A stretch of DNA of 64,000 nt from Georgenia satyanarayanai. GTDB lineage: Bacteria > Actinomycetota > Actinomycetes > Actinomycetales > Actinomycetaceae. Below the pieces are notes generated by a model that saw only the letters and a list, made by a program, of their open reading frames with translations, was not told the origin of the DNA and did no database searches. The DNA lies in assembly GCF_900116375.1 (NCBI RefSeq), contig NZ_UETB01000004.1, positions 1 through 64,000 on the forward strand, in the 5' to 3' direction. Positions 30,798 to 39,897 of the stretch are shown in pieces; position 1 is the first letter of the stretch; each line of letters begins with the position of its first letter. Made by a program: the position numbers and the translations under genes.

Positions 30798-31622
30798 GTG
30801 AACGACGCACCGATCGGTGTCTTCGACTCAGGTGTCGGAGGCCTCACGGTCGCGCGTGCGATCCTCGACCAGCTGCCCCACGAGTCGATGCTCTACATCG
30901 GAGACACCGCGCACACGCCCTACGGCCCCAAGCCGATCGCCGACGTCCGCGCCCTCGCGCTCGACGTCATGGACCGGCTCGTCGCCTCCGGGGTCAAGGC
31001 CCTCGTCATCGCGTGCAACTCGGCCTCCTCCGCCGTCCTGCGCGACGCGCGGGAGCGCTACTCGGTGGGCGGGGGGGTGCCCGTCGTCGAGGTCATCCAG
31101 CCCGCCGTGCGCCGCGCCGTCGCCGCCACCCGCAGCGGGAGGGTCGGGGTCATCGGGACCCGCGCGACCATCGAGTCCGGGGCCTACCGTGACGCCTTCG
31201 CCGCCGCGCCACACCTCGACCTCACGATGAACGCCGCCCCGCGCTTCGTCGAGTTCGTCGAGCGGGGCGTCACCTCGGGCCCGGAGGTCCTCGAGGCCGC
31301 CCGGGAGTACCTCGAGCCGGTGCGGGCAGCCGGCGTGGACACCCTGGTCCTCGGCTGCACCCACTACCCGCTGCTCACCGGCGTCATCTCCTACGTCATG
31401 GGCGAGGAGGTCACGCTCGTCTCGAGCGCCGAGGAGACGGCGAAGGACACCTACCGGATGCTCGTCGCCCACGACCTCGAGCGGGACCCGGCCGCCCCGC
31501 CGCCGGAGCACCGCTTCCTCGCGACGGGTGACGCCGCGAGCTTCTCCCGGCTGGCCCGCCGGTTCCTCGGGCCCGAGGTCGACCGCGTCGACAGCGACGC
31601 CGAGCTGGAGGTCACCGCATGA
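30798..31622 (+). CDS. murI: Glutamate racemase
   Basis: A 274-residue glutamate racemase making D-glutamate for peptidoglycan. The two catalytic cysteines are Cys73 in IACNSAS and Cys187 in LGCTHYPLL, and the N-terminal FDSGVGGLT carries the conserved Asp and Ser. GTG 30798 is favoured over GTG 30777 because a TACGCT -10 box (30784-30789) lies 14 bases before it and the protein then begins [12 protein letters not shown], as in homologues. So murI may have both its own leaderless promoter and read-through from clpS. It overlaps the next gene by ATGA. Confidence 0.94.
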   Translation: MNDAPIGVFDSGVGGLTVARAILDQLPHESMLYIGDTAHTPYGPKPIADVRALALDVMDRLVASGVKALVIACNSASSAVLRDARERYSVGGGVPVVEVIQPAVRRAVAATRSGRVGVIGTRATIESGAYRDAFAAAPHLDLTMNAAPRFVEFVERGVTSGPEVLEAAREYLEPVRAAGVDTLVLGCTHYPLLTGVISYVMGEEVTLVSSAEETAKDTYRMLVAHDLERDPAAPPPEHRFLATGDAASFSRLARRFLGPEVDRVDSDAELEVTA

Positions 31623-32413
31623 GGCTGACTGTCGTGGGCTGCTCCGGGTCGATGTCCGGCCCCGACTCCGCCGCCTCCTGCTACCTCGTCCAGGCCGACG
31701 CGCCGGACGAGGACGGCACCACGCGGACCTGGAGCATCGTCCTCGACCTCGGCTCGGGCGCCTTCGGCGCGCTGCTGCGCCACCTCGACCCTGCCCGGCT
31801 CGACGCCGTCGTCCTCAGCCACCTCCACGCCGACCACGTCGTCGACATGACCGGCCTGGAGGTGTACCGCCGCTACCACCCGGCGGGCGCTCTCGGGCCG
31901 GTGCGGGTGCTCGGCCCGGCCGGCACGCCCGAGCGGATCGGCGCACTGACGATGGAGGAGGACCTCAGCGCCCTGGACGCCTCCTTCACCTTCGCCGCGC
32001 ACACGCCCGGCCGGGCGGTGACCGTGGGGCCGCTGCGGATCGAGTCCGCCCCCGTGGACCACCCCGTACCGGCGTACGGGGTGCGGGTGACCGGGCCGTC
32101 GGAGGACGGGGAGCGCGAGGTCGTGCTCGCCTACTCCGGGGACACCGACGAGTGCGCGGGGGTGGTCGACGTCGCCCGCGACGCCGACCTGTTCCTCTGT
32201 GAGGCGGCCTTCCAGGAGGGCCGCGACTCCGTGCGCGGGATCCACCTCACCGGCCGGCGGGCCGGTGAGGCGGCGACGCGTGCCGCCGTCCGGCAGCTCG
32301 TCCTCACCCACCTCCAGCCGTGGACCGACGCCGAGGTCGTCCGCGCCGAGGCCGCCGCGACCTACGGCGGTCCCATCGAGCTCGCGCGCCCCGACGCCGT
32401 CTGGCAGCTCTAG
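31619..32413 (+). CDS. Metallo-beta-lactamase fold hydrolase
   Basis: A 264-residue MBL-fold protein. The metal motif [10 protein letters not shown] occupies residues 67-76, with His68, His70, Asp72 and His73; the later AYSGDTDEC supplies a metal-bridging Asp, and LTHLQPW the final His. The fold matches the RNase Z/ElaC-like branch, but it is shorter than true RNase Z and lacks an obvious exosite arm, so a general esterase or phosphodiesterase is as likely. Its coupling to murI (ATGA) is conserved in actinobacteria without a known reason. About 220 bases of repeat-rich, gene-free DNA follow. Confidence 0.88.
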   Translation: MRLTVVGCSGSMSGPDSAASCYLVQADAPDEDGTTRTWSIVLDLGSGAFGALLRHLDPARLDAVVLSHLHADHVVDMTGLEVYRRYHPAGALGPVRVLGPAGTPERIGALTMEEDLSALDASFTFAAHTPGRAVTVGPLRIESAPVDHPVPAYGVRVTGPSEDGEREVVLAYSGDTDECAGVVDVARDADLFLCEAAFQEGRDSVRGIHLTGRRAGEAATRAAVRQLVLTHLQPWTDAEVVRAEAAATYGGPIELARPDAVWQL

Positions 32414-32440
32414 CCCGACCCCCATCCCGCCTCCCCCCTC

Positions 32441-32476
32441 CCGCCGACAGCGCACTTGCCGCCGACAGCGCACTTG
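32441..32476 (+). repeat. Exact tandem duplication of an 18-bp unit
   Basis: CCGCCGACAGCGCACTTG occurs twice head to tail (32441-32458 and 32459-32476). Two further copies in the opposite orientation lie at 33603-33638, after the epimerase gene. The sequence is not coding in any supported gene. Confidence 0.8.
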
Positions 32477-32493
32477 TCGCCCCTCCGTCACCC

Positions 32494-32570
32494 GCGCTGA
32501 CCTCCCCGGTTCTCCCCACCCCAGACCGTGCGGACCGGGGAGGTGGGACGGGAACCGGGGAGGTCGGCGC
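32494..32570. repeat. Large imperfect inverted repeat upstream of the epimerase gene
   Basis: The arms GCGCTGACCTCCCCGGTTC (32494-32512) and GAACCGGGGAGGTCGGCGC (32552-32570) are complementary with one mismatch in 19; the 39-base loop contains extra CCCC/GGGG matches. It may be the terminator of the murI operon or an element of the same kind as the flanking repeats. No T-run is present. Confidence 0.65.
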
Positions 32571-32636
32571 GTGCGCCCTGGGCGGAACTCGGGCCGGGGC
32601 CTTCCGCTGCGGGCCCGGAGCCGCTTGGCTACGGTG

Positions 32637-33605
32637 ATGCGACGCGTCCTCGTCCTCGGCGGCACGGCCTGGCTCGGCCGTGAGGTGGCCGGCGCCGCCG
32701 TGGCGGACGGCGCCGAGGTGGTCTGCCTCGCGCGCGGGACGTCGGGCGACGTGCCCGACGGCGCGCGTCTGGTTCGCGCGGACCGCACTCGGCCCGGCGC
32801 GTACGGCGACCTCGACGGCGAGTGGGACGCCGTCGTCGAGCTCGCCTACCAGCCCGAGCTGGTGGGGCCGGCCCTCGACGCGCTCGCCGACCGGGCGGCC
32901 CACTGGACCCTCGTGTCGAGCATCTCGGTCTACGCCGGCCACGGCGAGCCGGGCGCGGACGAGTCGTCCCCGCTCGTCGACCCCACCGACCCCGCCGACT
33001 ACGCGCACGCCAAGGTCAGCGCCGAGCGCGCCAGCGCCGAGCGCCTGGACGGACGGCTGCACGTCGTGCGGCCCGGACTCGTCGCCGGGCCGGGGGACCC
33101 GAGCGACCGCTTCGGGTACTGGCCGGCACGGCTCCGGCGGGGCGGCCGGGTCCTCACCCCGGAGGCCACGGGCCAGTTCGTCCAGGTGGTCGACGTCGCG
33201 GACCTGGCGGCCTGGATCGTCCGGGCGGGTCTGACGGGGTGGGCCGGGACCGTCGACGCCGTCGGGTCCAGCCTCCCGCTCGGCGACGTGCTCGGCGTGG
33301 TCGGCCGCGCGACCGGCTTCGCCGGCGAGCTCGTGCCGGCGGAGGAGGGGTGGCTGCTGGCCCACGACGTCCGGTACTGGGCCGGCCCGCGCTCGCCGCC
33401 GCTGTGGCTCCCCGCGAGCCACTCCGGGCACTCGCGACGGAGCAACGCGGCGTACCTCGCCGCCGGGGGCACGGTCCGCCCGCTGGGCGAGACCGTCGAC
33501 CGGGTCCTGCGCGACGAGGTGGCGCGCGGCCTGGAGCGGGAACGCCGCTCGGGGCTGGGCGTGGCGCAGGAGGCGGAGCTCCTCGAGCTCCTGACCGGTC
33601 GGTAA
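32637..33605 (+). CDS. NAD-dependent epimerase/dehydratase-like protein
   Basis: A 322-residue Rossmann-fold protein of the extended SDR class. The nucleotide motif is VLVLGGTAWLGREV (about residues 4-17). SSISVYAGHG supplies the Ser, and the Tyr-x3-Lys of the active site is visible as DYAHAKVSAE. Substrate is unknown; the closest named group I recognise is isoflavone-reductase/UDP-sugar-epimerase-like. ATG 32637 is used; GTG 32634 directly before it is possible. No clear ribosome site precedes either. The gene is bracketed by inverted pairs of 18-bp repeats, so it may have been inserted as a unit between the murI operon and ppc. Confidence 0.82.
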   Translation: MRRVLVLGGTAWLGREVAGAAVADGAEVVCLARGTSGDVPDGARLVRADRTRPGAYGDLDGEWDAVVELAYQPELVGPALDALADRAAHWTLVSSISVYAGHGEPGADESSPLVDPTDPADYAHAKVSAERASAERLDGRLHVVRPGLVAGPGDPSDRFGYWPARLRRGGRVLTPEATGQFVQVVDVADLAAWIVRAGLTGWAGTVDAVGSSLPLGDVLGVVGRATGFAGELVPAEEGWLLAHDVRYWAGPRSPPLWLPASHSGHSRRSNAAYLAAGGTVRPLGETVDRVLRDEVARGLERERRSGLGVAQEAELLELLTGR

Positions 33606-33638
33606 GTGCGCTCTCGGCGGTAGGTGCGCTGTCGGCGG
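33603..33638 (-). repeat. Tandem 18-bp units, inverted relative to 32441-32476
   Basis: On the minus strand the two units read CCGCCGACAGCGCACCTA (33638-33621) and CCGCCGAGAGCGCACTTA (33620-33603). Each differs from the upstream unit by two bases. The stop codon TAA of the epimerase gene is part of the repeat. Confidence 0.75.
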
Positions 33639-33745
33639 GAGGGGACGGAGGGGCCCGGCACCTACCACGACGCCCGGACTCCCGCACCCGTGCACCTGGT
33701 GGACGCGACGCACGACCCCGAGCCGGGTGTCGTTAACCTGAGCCC

Positions 33746-36418
33746 ATGATGCAGACCTCCTCACCGGACGAAGCACGGAGCAACGCCCGCCTCGACATGC
33801 CCGACGACCTGCGCGCCGACGTCCGCACCCTCGGTGCGCTCCTCGGGCGGGTCCTGCGCGAGGACGGCGGGGACGAGCTCTTCGCCGACGTCGAGCGCCT
33901 GCGCGAGCTGGCGATCGGCGCCGTCGAGGACACCGACGGCGACGGTCGCCTGGCCGAGGCGCAGGCTCTCATCGACTCCTTCAGCGTCGAGCGCGCCGAC
34001 CAGGTCGCCCGGGCCTTCACCTGCTACTTCCACCTCGTCAACCTCGCCGAGGAGTACCACCGGGTCCGCGCCCTGCGCGCCCGGGAGGACGCCACCCCGC
34101 GTGCCGACGCTCTCGCCGGCGCCTACGAGCAGCTGGCCGCCGAGACCTCCGAGGAGGAGGCCGCTCGCCGCCTGCGCGACATCGAGTTCCACCCCGTCCT
34201 CACCGCACACCCGACCGAGGCCCGCCGCCGCGCCGTCTCCGGTTCGATCCGCCGCATCTCCGAGCTCGTCGCCGAGGCGGACGACCCGCGCCTGGGCGCC
34301 AACGGCCGGCTGCGCATCGAGCGCCGCCTCCTCGCCGAGATCGACACGATGTGGCGTACCGCACACCTGCGCGAGACGAAGCCCTCGCCCGTCGACGAGG
34401 TCTTCACGGCGATGTCCGTCTTCGAGGCCACCCTCTTCGAGGTGCTGCCGCAGGTCTACCGCCAGACCGACGACTGGCTGCTCGGCGAGGAGCGCGGCCT
34501 CGCCGCCCCGCGCGCGACGCCCTTCGTGCGCCTGGGCAGCTGGATCGGCGCGGACCGCGACGGCAACCCCAACGTCACCGCGAAGGTCACCCGACAGGCC
34601 GCGGCGATCGCCGCCGAGCACGTCCTCACCGCCCTCGAGCGGGAGACCACGCGCGTCGGTCTGGCGATGACTCTCGACGAGAAGACCACCCCGCCCTCGG
34701 CCGACCTCGTCGCGCTGTGGGGCACCCAGCGCCAGCTCTCCGAGGAGGTCACCGCGCAGGTGGCCGCGCGCTCCCCGCGCGAGCCGCACCGCCAGGTGAT
34801 GCTCGTGGCGGCGGCCCGGCTCGCCGCCACGCGTGAGCGCGATGCCGACCTCGCCTACGCCGGCGCCGAGGAGCTGCTCTCCGACCTGCGCGTGGTCCAG
34901 GACTCCCTGCGTCAGGCAGGTGCGCTGCGCAAGGCCCACGGTGACCTGCAGAACCTCATCTGGCAGGTCGAGTCCTTCGGCTTCCACCTCACCGAGCTCG
35001 AGGTCCGCCAGCACTCCAAGGTGCACGCCCAGACCCTCGCGTGGATCGCCGACCCCGAGTCCATGCCCGACCCGAGCGTCGCCCCGGAGGAGGTCCTCGA
35101 GACCTTCCGCTCGATCGCCGCGATCCAGCGCCGTCACGGCGTCGACGCCTGCCGCCGCTACACGGTGTCCTTCACCCGCAGCAGCGAGGACCTCATCGCC
35201 GTCTACCGCCTGGCCGAGCACGCGCTGGGCTCCGCCGAGGCGGCGCCGGTCCTCGACGTCGTCCCCCTGTTCGAGACCTTCGACGACCTCCAGAACGCCC
35301 CGCGCATCCTCGAGGAGATGCTCGAGGTGCCGCAGGTGCAGGAGCGTCTGGAGAAGACCGGCCGGCGCATGGAGGTCATGCTCGGCTACTCCGACTCCGC
35401 CAAGGACGTCGGCCCGGTCTCCGCGACCCTGGCGATCTACACCGCCCAGGAGGAGATCGCCGCCTGGGCGCAGCGCCACGACATCCGCCTCACGCTCTTC
35501 CACGGCAAGGGCGGCGCCCTGGGCCGCGGTGGCGGCCCCGCCAACCGCGCCATCCTCGCCCAGCCGCCGCACTCGGTGGACGGCCGCTTCAAGCTCACCG
35601 AGCAGGGTGAGGTCATCACCGCCCGCTACGGGGACCGTGCGATCGCCGCCCGGCACATCGACCAGGTGGCCGCCGCCACGCTCCTCGCCTCCGCGCCGTC
35701 GACGGAGAAGCGCAACGCGGAGGCCGCCGAGCGCTTCGCCGACCTCGCCGGCACCATGGACGGGCGCTCGCGCGAGCGGTTCTTCGAGCTCATCCACGCC
35801 GAGGGCTTCGCGCCGTGGTTCGCGCAGGTCACCCCGCAGGAGGAGGTCGGCCTGCTGCCGCTCGGCTCGCGCCCGGCCCGCCGCGGCCTGTCGGTGGAGT
35901 CCCTCGAGGACCTGCGCGCCATCCCGTGGGTCTTCGCCTGGACCCAGGCGCGCATCAACCTCACCGGCTGGTTCGGCCTGGGCACCGCGCTCGCCGCGGT
36001 GGGCGACATCGAGCAGCTGCGCACCGCCTACCGCGAGTGGCCGCTGTTCAACACGCTCATCGACAACGTCGAGATGTCGCTGGCCAAGACCGACCGGCGC
36101 ATCGCCCGCCAGTACCTCGAGCTGGGCGACCGGGAGGACCTCGCCGAGCTCGTGCTCGAGGAGCTCGACCTCACCACCGAGTGGGTCCTGCGCATCACCG
36201 GGCACGACTACCCGCTCGAGGGGCGCCGGGTGCTGGGCCGCGCGGTGCAGCTGCGCAACCCCTACGTCGACGCGCTTTCGCTCATCCAGCTGCGCGCCCT
36301 GCGCGCGCTGCGCACGCAGAACGGTGAGGCCCGCAGCGAGGAGGAGCAGGCCGAGATCAAGCGCCTCCTCCTCCTGTCGGTCAACGGCATCGCCGCCGGC
36401 CTCCAGAACACCGGCTGA
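33746..36418 (+). CDS. ppc: Phosphoenolpyruvate carboxylase
   Basis: An 890-residue PEP carboxylase, the normal length for the bacterial enzyme, which makes oxaloacetate from PEP and bicarbonate to refill the TCA cycle. The catalytic His155 is in VLTAHPTEARRR, the second signature is MLGYSDSAKDVG, and the Gly-rich loop FHGKGGALGRGGGP is intact. The C-terminal QNTG is the conserved end that takes part in the allosteric site. ATG 33746 follows a TAACCT -10 box (33734-33739) by 12 bases, so the mRNA is leaderless; ATG 33749 is the next codon. A perfect 46-bp palindrome follows the gene. Confidence 0.97.
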   Translation: MMQTSSPDEARSNARLDMPDDLRADVRTLGALLGRVLREDGGDELFADVERLRELAIGAVEDTDGDGRLAEAQALIDSFSVERADQVARAFTCYFHLVNLAEEYHRVRALRAREDATPRADALAGAYEQLAAETSEEEAARRLRDIEFHPVLTAHPTEARRRAVSGSIRRISELVAEADDPRLGANGRLRIERRLLAEIDTMWRTAHLRETKPSPVDEVFTAMSVFEATLFEVLPQVYRQTDDWLLGEERGLAAPRATPFVRLGSWIGADRDGNPNVTAKVTRQAAAIAAEHVLTALERETTRVGLAMTLDEKTTPPSADLVALWGTQRQLSEEVTAQVAARSPREPHRQVMLVAAARLAATRERDADLAYAGAEELLSDLRVVQDSLRQAGALRKAHGDLQNLIWQVESFGFHLTELEVRQHSKVHAQTLAWIADPESMPDPSVAPEEVLETFRSIAAIQRRHGVDACRRYTVSFTRSSEDLIAVYRLAEHALGSAEAAPVLDVVPLFETFDDLQNAPRILEEMLEVPQVQERLEKTGRRMEVMLGYSDSAKDVGPVSATLAIYTAQEEIAAWAQRHDIRLTLFHGKGGALGRGGGPANRAILAQPPHSVDGRFKLTEQGEVITARYGDRAIAARHIDQVAAATLLASAPSTEKRNAEAAERFADLAGTMDGRSRERFFELIHAEGFAPWFAQVTPQEEVGLLPLGSRPARRGLSVESLEDLRAIPWVFAWTQARINLTGWFGLGTALAAVGDIEQLRTAYREWPLFNTLIDNVEMSLAKTDRRIARQYLELGDREDLAELVLEELDLTTEWVLRITGHDYPLEGRRVLGRAVQLRNPYVDALSLIQLRALRALRTQNGEARSEEEQAEIKRLLLLSVNGIAAGLQNTG

Positions 36419-36435
36419 CCCACTCCGACACGATC

Positions 36436-36481
36436 GCGCCGAGAGCTGAGTTGTTCCGCGGAACAACTCAGCTCTCGGCGC
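36436..36481. terminator. 46-bp perfect palindrome between convergent genes
   Basis: The arms are 23 bases each, beginning GCGCCGAGAGCTGAGTTG at 36436, with no spacer, and the element is followed by TCTTTCTT on the plus strand. It sits between ppc and the convergent ABC ATPase gene, so it likely ends transcription from both sides. Nineteen bases of the arm (GCCGAGAGCTGAGTTGTTC region) recur with one difference at 63175-63193. Confidence 0.85.
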
Positions 36482-36495
36482 TCTTTCTTGGGGTG

Positions 36496-38055
36496 TCAGG
36501 CGTCGGGGACGGCGGCGGCGGCTGCCAGGAGGGCCCGGGTGAGGTCGGCCCGGGGCTCGGCCCACACCCGGTCCACCGGGCCTTCCTCCACCACGCGTCC
36601 GTCCTGCATGACGACGACGGCGTGGCACACCTGCCGCACGACGGCGAGATCGTGCGACACGAGCAGCAGGGCGGTGCCGGTCCGTTCCTGGAGCTCCACG
36701 AGGAGCTCGAGGATCGCCGCCTGGACGGTGACGTCGAGCGCGGAGACGGGCTCGTCGAGGACGAGCACGTCCGGGTCGGCCGCCAGGGCGCGCGCGATCG
36801 CCAGGCGCTGGCGCTGGCCGCCGGACAGTGCCCGCGGCCGCCGTCCCAGCGTGGCGGGGGGCAGCCGCACCAGCTCCAGCAGCTCCGCGGGCGTGCGGTC
36901 GCTGCCCGACGCCCTGATCGCCGCACGCAGCACCCGGCCGGCGCTCCAGCGCGGGTCGAAGGAGCCCAGCGGGTCCTGCGGGACGAGCCGCACGAGGTGG
37001 CGCCGGGGCCGGCGCCGGCGCTCGGGCAGCTCGCTCCACGGCTCCCCGGCCAGCTCCACCCGCCCGGCGTCCGGCTGCTCGGCGGCCACAAGCATCCGCG
37101 CGAGCGTCGACTTCCCGCTCCCGGACTCCCCGACCACCCCCACGGCCTCGCCGCGCCGCACGACGAGGGAGACGTCGTCGAGAGCGTCGACGCCGCCGCC
37201 GCCCGGGAGCCGGTAGCGGCGGTGCAGCCCCGTCGCCCGCAGCACCTCCGGCCCCGGCTCGCCCACCGGCGGCCGCGACCCGCGCGGGACGGCGGCCAGC
37301 AGCGCCCGCGTGACGTCGTGGGCGGGACGGGTGAGGACGACGTCGGCCGGTCCGGACTCGACCACGCGCCCGCCGTCGAGCGCGACGACGTCGTCGGCCA
37401 GCCGAGCGACGGCACCGAGATCGTGGCTCACGAGGAGGATCGCGGTCCCGGCGTCACGCAGCCGGCCGAGCATCTCGAGGACGCCGCGGGCGACGGTCGC
37501 GTCGAGCGCGGTGGTGGGCTCGTCGGCGACGAGGAGCGCGGGACCGGAGACGATCGCCGAGGCGATGAGCGCACGCTGCCGCATGCCGCCGGACAGCTCG
37601 TCCGAGCGCTGGGCCGCGCGCGTGGCCGGCTCGTCCAGGCCGGCCGCGGCCAGCGCGGCCAGCACCCGCTCGTGCCGCTCGGCACGCCCCACCCCGCGCA
37701 CCGCGAGGGACTCGCCCACCTCGGCGCCCACGGTGCGGAGCGGGTCGAGGGACTGGAGGGCGTCCTGGAGGACGAGACCGACCTGCTCCCCGCGCAGCGC
37801 ACGCCACTGCCGCTCGTCGGCGCCGAGCACGTCCTGCCCGGCCACGGTGAGCCGCTCGGCGCGCACCCGCGCGGGGGCGCCGCCCTCACCGGCCAGGCCC
37901 ACGAGGCTGCGCGCCAGCACCGACTTCCCGGCGCCGGACTCCCCGACCACCGCGAGGCAGCGCCCCGCCTCCAGGCGCAGGTCCACCCCGCCCAGCACCT
38001 CACCCACCCCGGGGAAGGCGACGGTGAGCCCGGCGACGTCGAGCACGGCGCTCAT
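36496..38055 (-). CDS. ABC transporter ATPase with two fused nucleotide-binding domains (third importer)
   Basis: A 519-residue protein with two ATPase domains. Domain 1: Walker A GESGAGKS (38-45), signature LSGGMRQRALIAS, Walker B ALLVADEP. Domain 2: Walker A GESGSGKS (near residue 300), signature LSGGQRQRLAIARAL, Walker B VLVLDEPVSALD. Both are complete. The design is the same as the 7336-8952 protein, and both belong to peptide/nickel importers. Its ATG overlaps the permease stop (ATGA). It is the last gene of the operon and runs into the 36436-36481 palindrome. Confidence 0.9.
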   Translation of the reverse strand: MSAVLDVAGLTVAFPGVGEVLGGVDLRLEAGRCLAVVGESGAGKSVLARSLVGLAGEGGAPARVRAERLTVAGQDVLGADERQWRALRGEQVGLVLQDALQSLDPLRTVGAEVGESLAVRGVGRAERHERVLAALAAAGLDEPATRAAQRSDELSGGMRQRALIASAIVSGPALLVADEPTTALDATVARGVLEMLGRLRDAGTAILLVSHDLGAVARLADDVVALDGGRVVESGPADVVLTRPAHDVTRALLAAVPRGSRPPVGEPGPEVLRATGLHRRYRLPGGGGVDALDDVSLVVRRGEAVGVVGESGSGKSTLARMLVAAEQPDAGRVELAGEPWSELPERRRRPRRHLVRLVPQDPLGSFDPRWSAGRVLRAAIRASGSDRTPAELLELVRLPPATLGRRPRALSGGQRQRLAIARALAADPDVLVLDEPVSALDVTVQAAILELLVELQERTGTALLLVSHDLAVVRQVCHAVVVMQDGRVVEEGPVDRVWAEPRADLTRALLAAAAAVPDA

Positions 38056-38900
38056 GAGGGCGCCACCGCACTCAGCCGCCGCCCGAGCATCGTCAGGGCC
38101 GCCGCGGTCACCGTGATCGCCAGCCCGGGCGCCACGGTGAGCCACCACGAGGTCGTGATGTGGAGGCGGCCGGCGTTGAGCATCGCGCCCCACTCGGGGG
38201 AGGGCGGCAGGGCGCCGAGGCCGAGGTAGCTGAGCGCGGACACCCAGACGATCGCCTGGCCGACGCCGAGCGTCGCGACCGCCACGAGCGGCCACACCGT
38301 GTTGGGCAGGACGTGGCGGACGAAGGTGGTGGGTGCCCAGACGCCCTCGAGCCGCGCCGCGCCGACGTAGGCGCTCTGCGCCACCGCCTGGGCCCGCGCG
38401 CGCAGGATCCGGGCGTAGCCGGGCGCCGTCGCGAGCCCCACCGAGATGACCGAGGGCCCCACACCGGCGCCCAGCACTGCGACGAGCAGGAGCGCGAGCA
38501 CGAGGCTGGGCAGGGCGAAGAGCACCTCGATGACCCGGCTGAGCAGGGCGTCGAGCCATCGCGGCCCGAGCGCGGCGCCGAAGCCGAGCACCACCCCGAG
38601 GGAGAGCCCGATCGCCGTCGCGAGCGCGCCCACCCCGAGGGACTGGCCGGCGCCGTGGACGACGCGCGTGTACACGTCGCGCCCGGACGCGTCGGTCCCG
38701 AGCAGCGCCCCGGCACCCGGAGGCTGGTAGGCCTCCGCGGGGGCGACGGCGGTCGGGTCGCCGGGGGCGAGCAGCTGCGGCCACAGCGCGGCCAGCAGCA
38801 CGAGGGCGACGACGGCGGCACTCACCACCCCGCCCGGGCCCAGCACCTGCCACGCCCGGCGGGTCCACGTCCGCTCCGCACGCGTCGTGGTGGCCGTCAC
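38052..38900 (-). CDS. ABC transporter permease, DppC type (third importer)
   Basis: A 282-residue DppC-class permease. A short basic N-terminus leads into the first membrane segment (about 24-44), then GTDASGRDVYTRVVHGAG, and a core of five segments. The EAA loop is QSAYVGAARLEGVWAPTTFV, and the C-terminal PPSPEWGAMLNAGR matches the class. GTG 38900 overlaps the stop of the upstream permease (GTGA), and its own stop overlaps the ATPase start. It works with the 38897-39886 product. Confidence 0.87.
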   Translation of the reverse strand: MTATTTRAERTWTRRAWQVLGPGGVVSAAVVALVLLAALWPQLLAPGDPTAVAPAEAYQPPGAGALLGTDASGRDVYTRVVHGAGQSLGVGALATAIGLSLGVVLGFGAALGPRWLDALLSRVIEVLFALPSLVLALLLVAVLGAGVGPSVISVGLATAPGYARILRARAQAVAQSAYVGAARLEGVWAPTTFVRHVLPNTVWPLVAVATLGVGQAIVWVSALSYLGLGALPPSPEWGAMLNAGRLHITTSWWLTVAPGLAITVTAAALTMLGRRLSAVAPS

Positions 38901-39886
38901 GAGACCACCTGCCCCTGCGGCGCGCTGCCCACGGCCTCGACCCGCCCGCGCAGCCGCGGGTCGACGACCCGCTCGAGGACGTCGGCCACCGACATGACGA
39001 CGACGTAGCCGAGGGCGATGACGAGCACGACGCCGATGACGACAGGCACGTCCCGGGAGTGGGTCGCGTCGATGAGGAGCCGGCCGAGGCCGGGCCGGCC
39101 GAACAGCGTCTCGACGACGACGGCGCCGGACAGCAGCGAGCCGAAGGCCCAGCCGGACAGCGCGATCGCCGGCAGTGCCGCGTGCCGCAGCGAGTGGCGC
39201 CACAGCACCCGGCCCTCCGACGCGCCCCGGGCGCGCGACGTCGTCGCGAAGGGCGCCGCGTGCGCCTCCTCCAGCCCGTCGCGCATCACCTGGCCGAGGA
39301 AGCCGGCCACCGGCACCGCGAGGGTGACGGCGGGCAGGAGGAGGGAGCGCAGCGAGCTGTCGCTGCTCGTGGCGGGCAGCCAGCCCAGGCCGCCGGCGAA
39401 GACGGCGATGAGGACGGCTCCCAGCCAGAAGTGCGGCATCACCGAGGCGACGACCTCCGCCCCGCGCAGCAGCCCGACCGCGCGGCGCGCCACCCGTCCG
39501 CGGGCGAGGACCGCCGCCGTCGCCACCGCGAGCGCGATGACCCAGGCGAGCAGCAGGCCCAGCGCCGCGAGCACGAGCGTGCCGGTGAGCTGGTCGCCGA
39601 CGAGCTCGGAGACCGGCCGCCGTCGGGCGTAGGAGTCCCCGAGCTGGAAGGTGACCGTGCGCCCGAGCTGGAGGAGGTACTGGACGACGAGCGGCTCGTC
39701 CAGGGAGTACTCCTCACGGACCCCGGCCACCGCCTCCGGGCTCGCCTGGGAGCCGGGCCCGCCGAGGATCGCCTCGGAGGGGTCCCCGCCCGCCGAGCGC
39801 AGCGCGAAGAAGACGACGGTGGCGACCACCCAGGCCACGAGCGCCGCCGCGGCGAGGCGCCCGAGCAGCCAGCGCAGCACGGTCAT
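38897..39886 (-). CDS. ABC transporter permease, DppB type (third importer)
   Basis: A 329-residue DppB-class permease. It starts MTVLRWLLGRLAAAALVAWV, has the periplasmic loop VREEYSLDEPLVVQYLLQLG, and five further hydrophobic segments with an EAA-like loop at ATTSRARGASEGRVLWRHSL. The ATG is 11 bases after the SBP stop and has CGGAG before it. The C-terminal MSVADVLERVVDPRLRGRV is the usual end of this class. It forms the pore together with the DppC-type partner. Confidence 0.87.
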   Translation of the reverse strand: MTVLRWLLGRLAAAALVAWVVATVVFFALRSAGGDPSEAILGGPGSQASPEAVAGVREEYSLDEPLVVQYLLQLGRTVTFQLGDSYARRRPVSELVGDQLTGTLVLAALGLLLAWVIALAVATAAVLARGRVARRAVGLLRGAEVVASVMPHFWLGAVLIAVFAGGLGWLPATSSDSSLRSLLLPAVTLAVPVAGFLGQVMRDGLEEAHAAPFATTSRARGASEGRVLWRHSLRHAALPAIALSGWAFGSLLSGAVVVETLFGRPGLGRLLIDATHSRDVPVVIGVVLVIALGYVVVMSVADVLERVVDPRLRGRVEAVGSAPQGQVVS

Positions 39887-39897
39887 CTCCGGCGGCC

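Noticed and set aside
33761-37039. Very long open frame antisense to ppc (over 1000 codons)
   Set aside because: In GC-rich genes the opposite strand often lacks stops. The sense frame is a complete PEP carboxylase with all motifs; the antisense translation shows only low-complexity Arg/Gly/Leu-rich sequence.
36496-38868. Apparent 790-codon extension of the double ATPase
   Set aside because: The first part is an out-of-frame reading of the DppC-type permease; the ATPase begins at ATG 38055 with the usual ATGA overlap.
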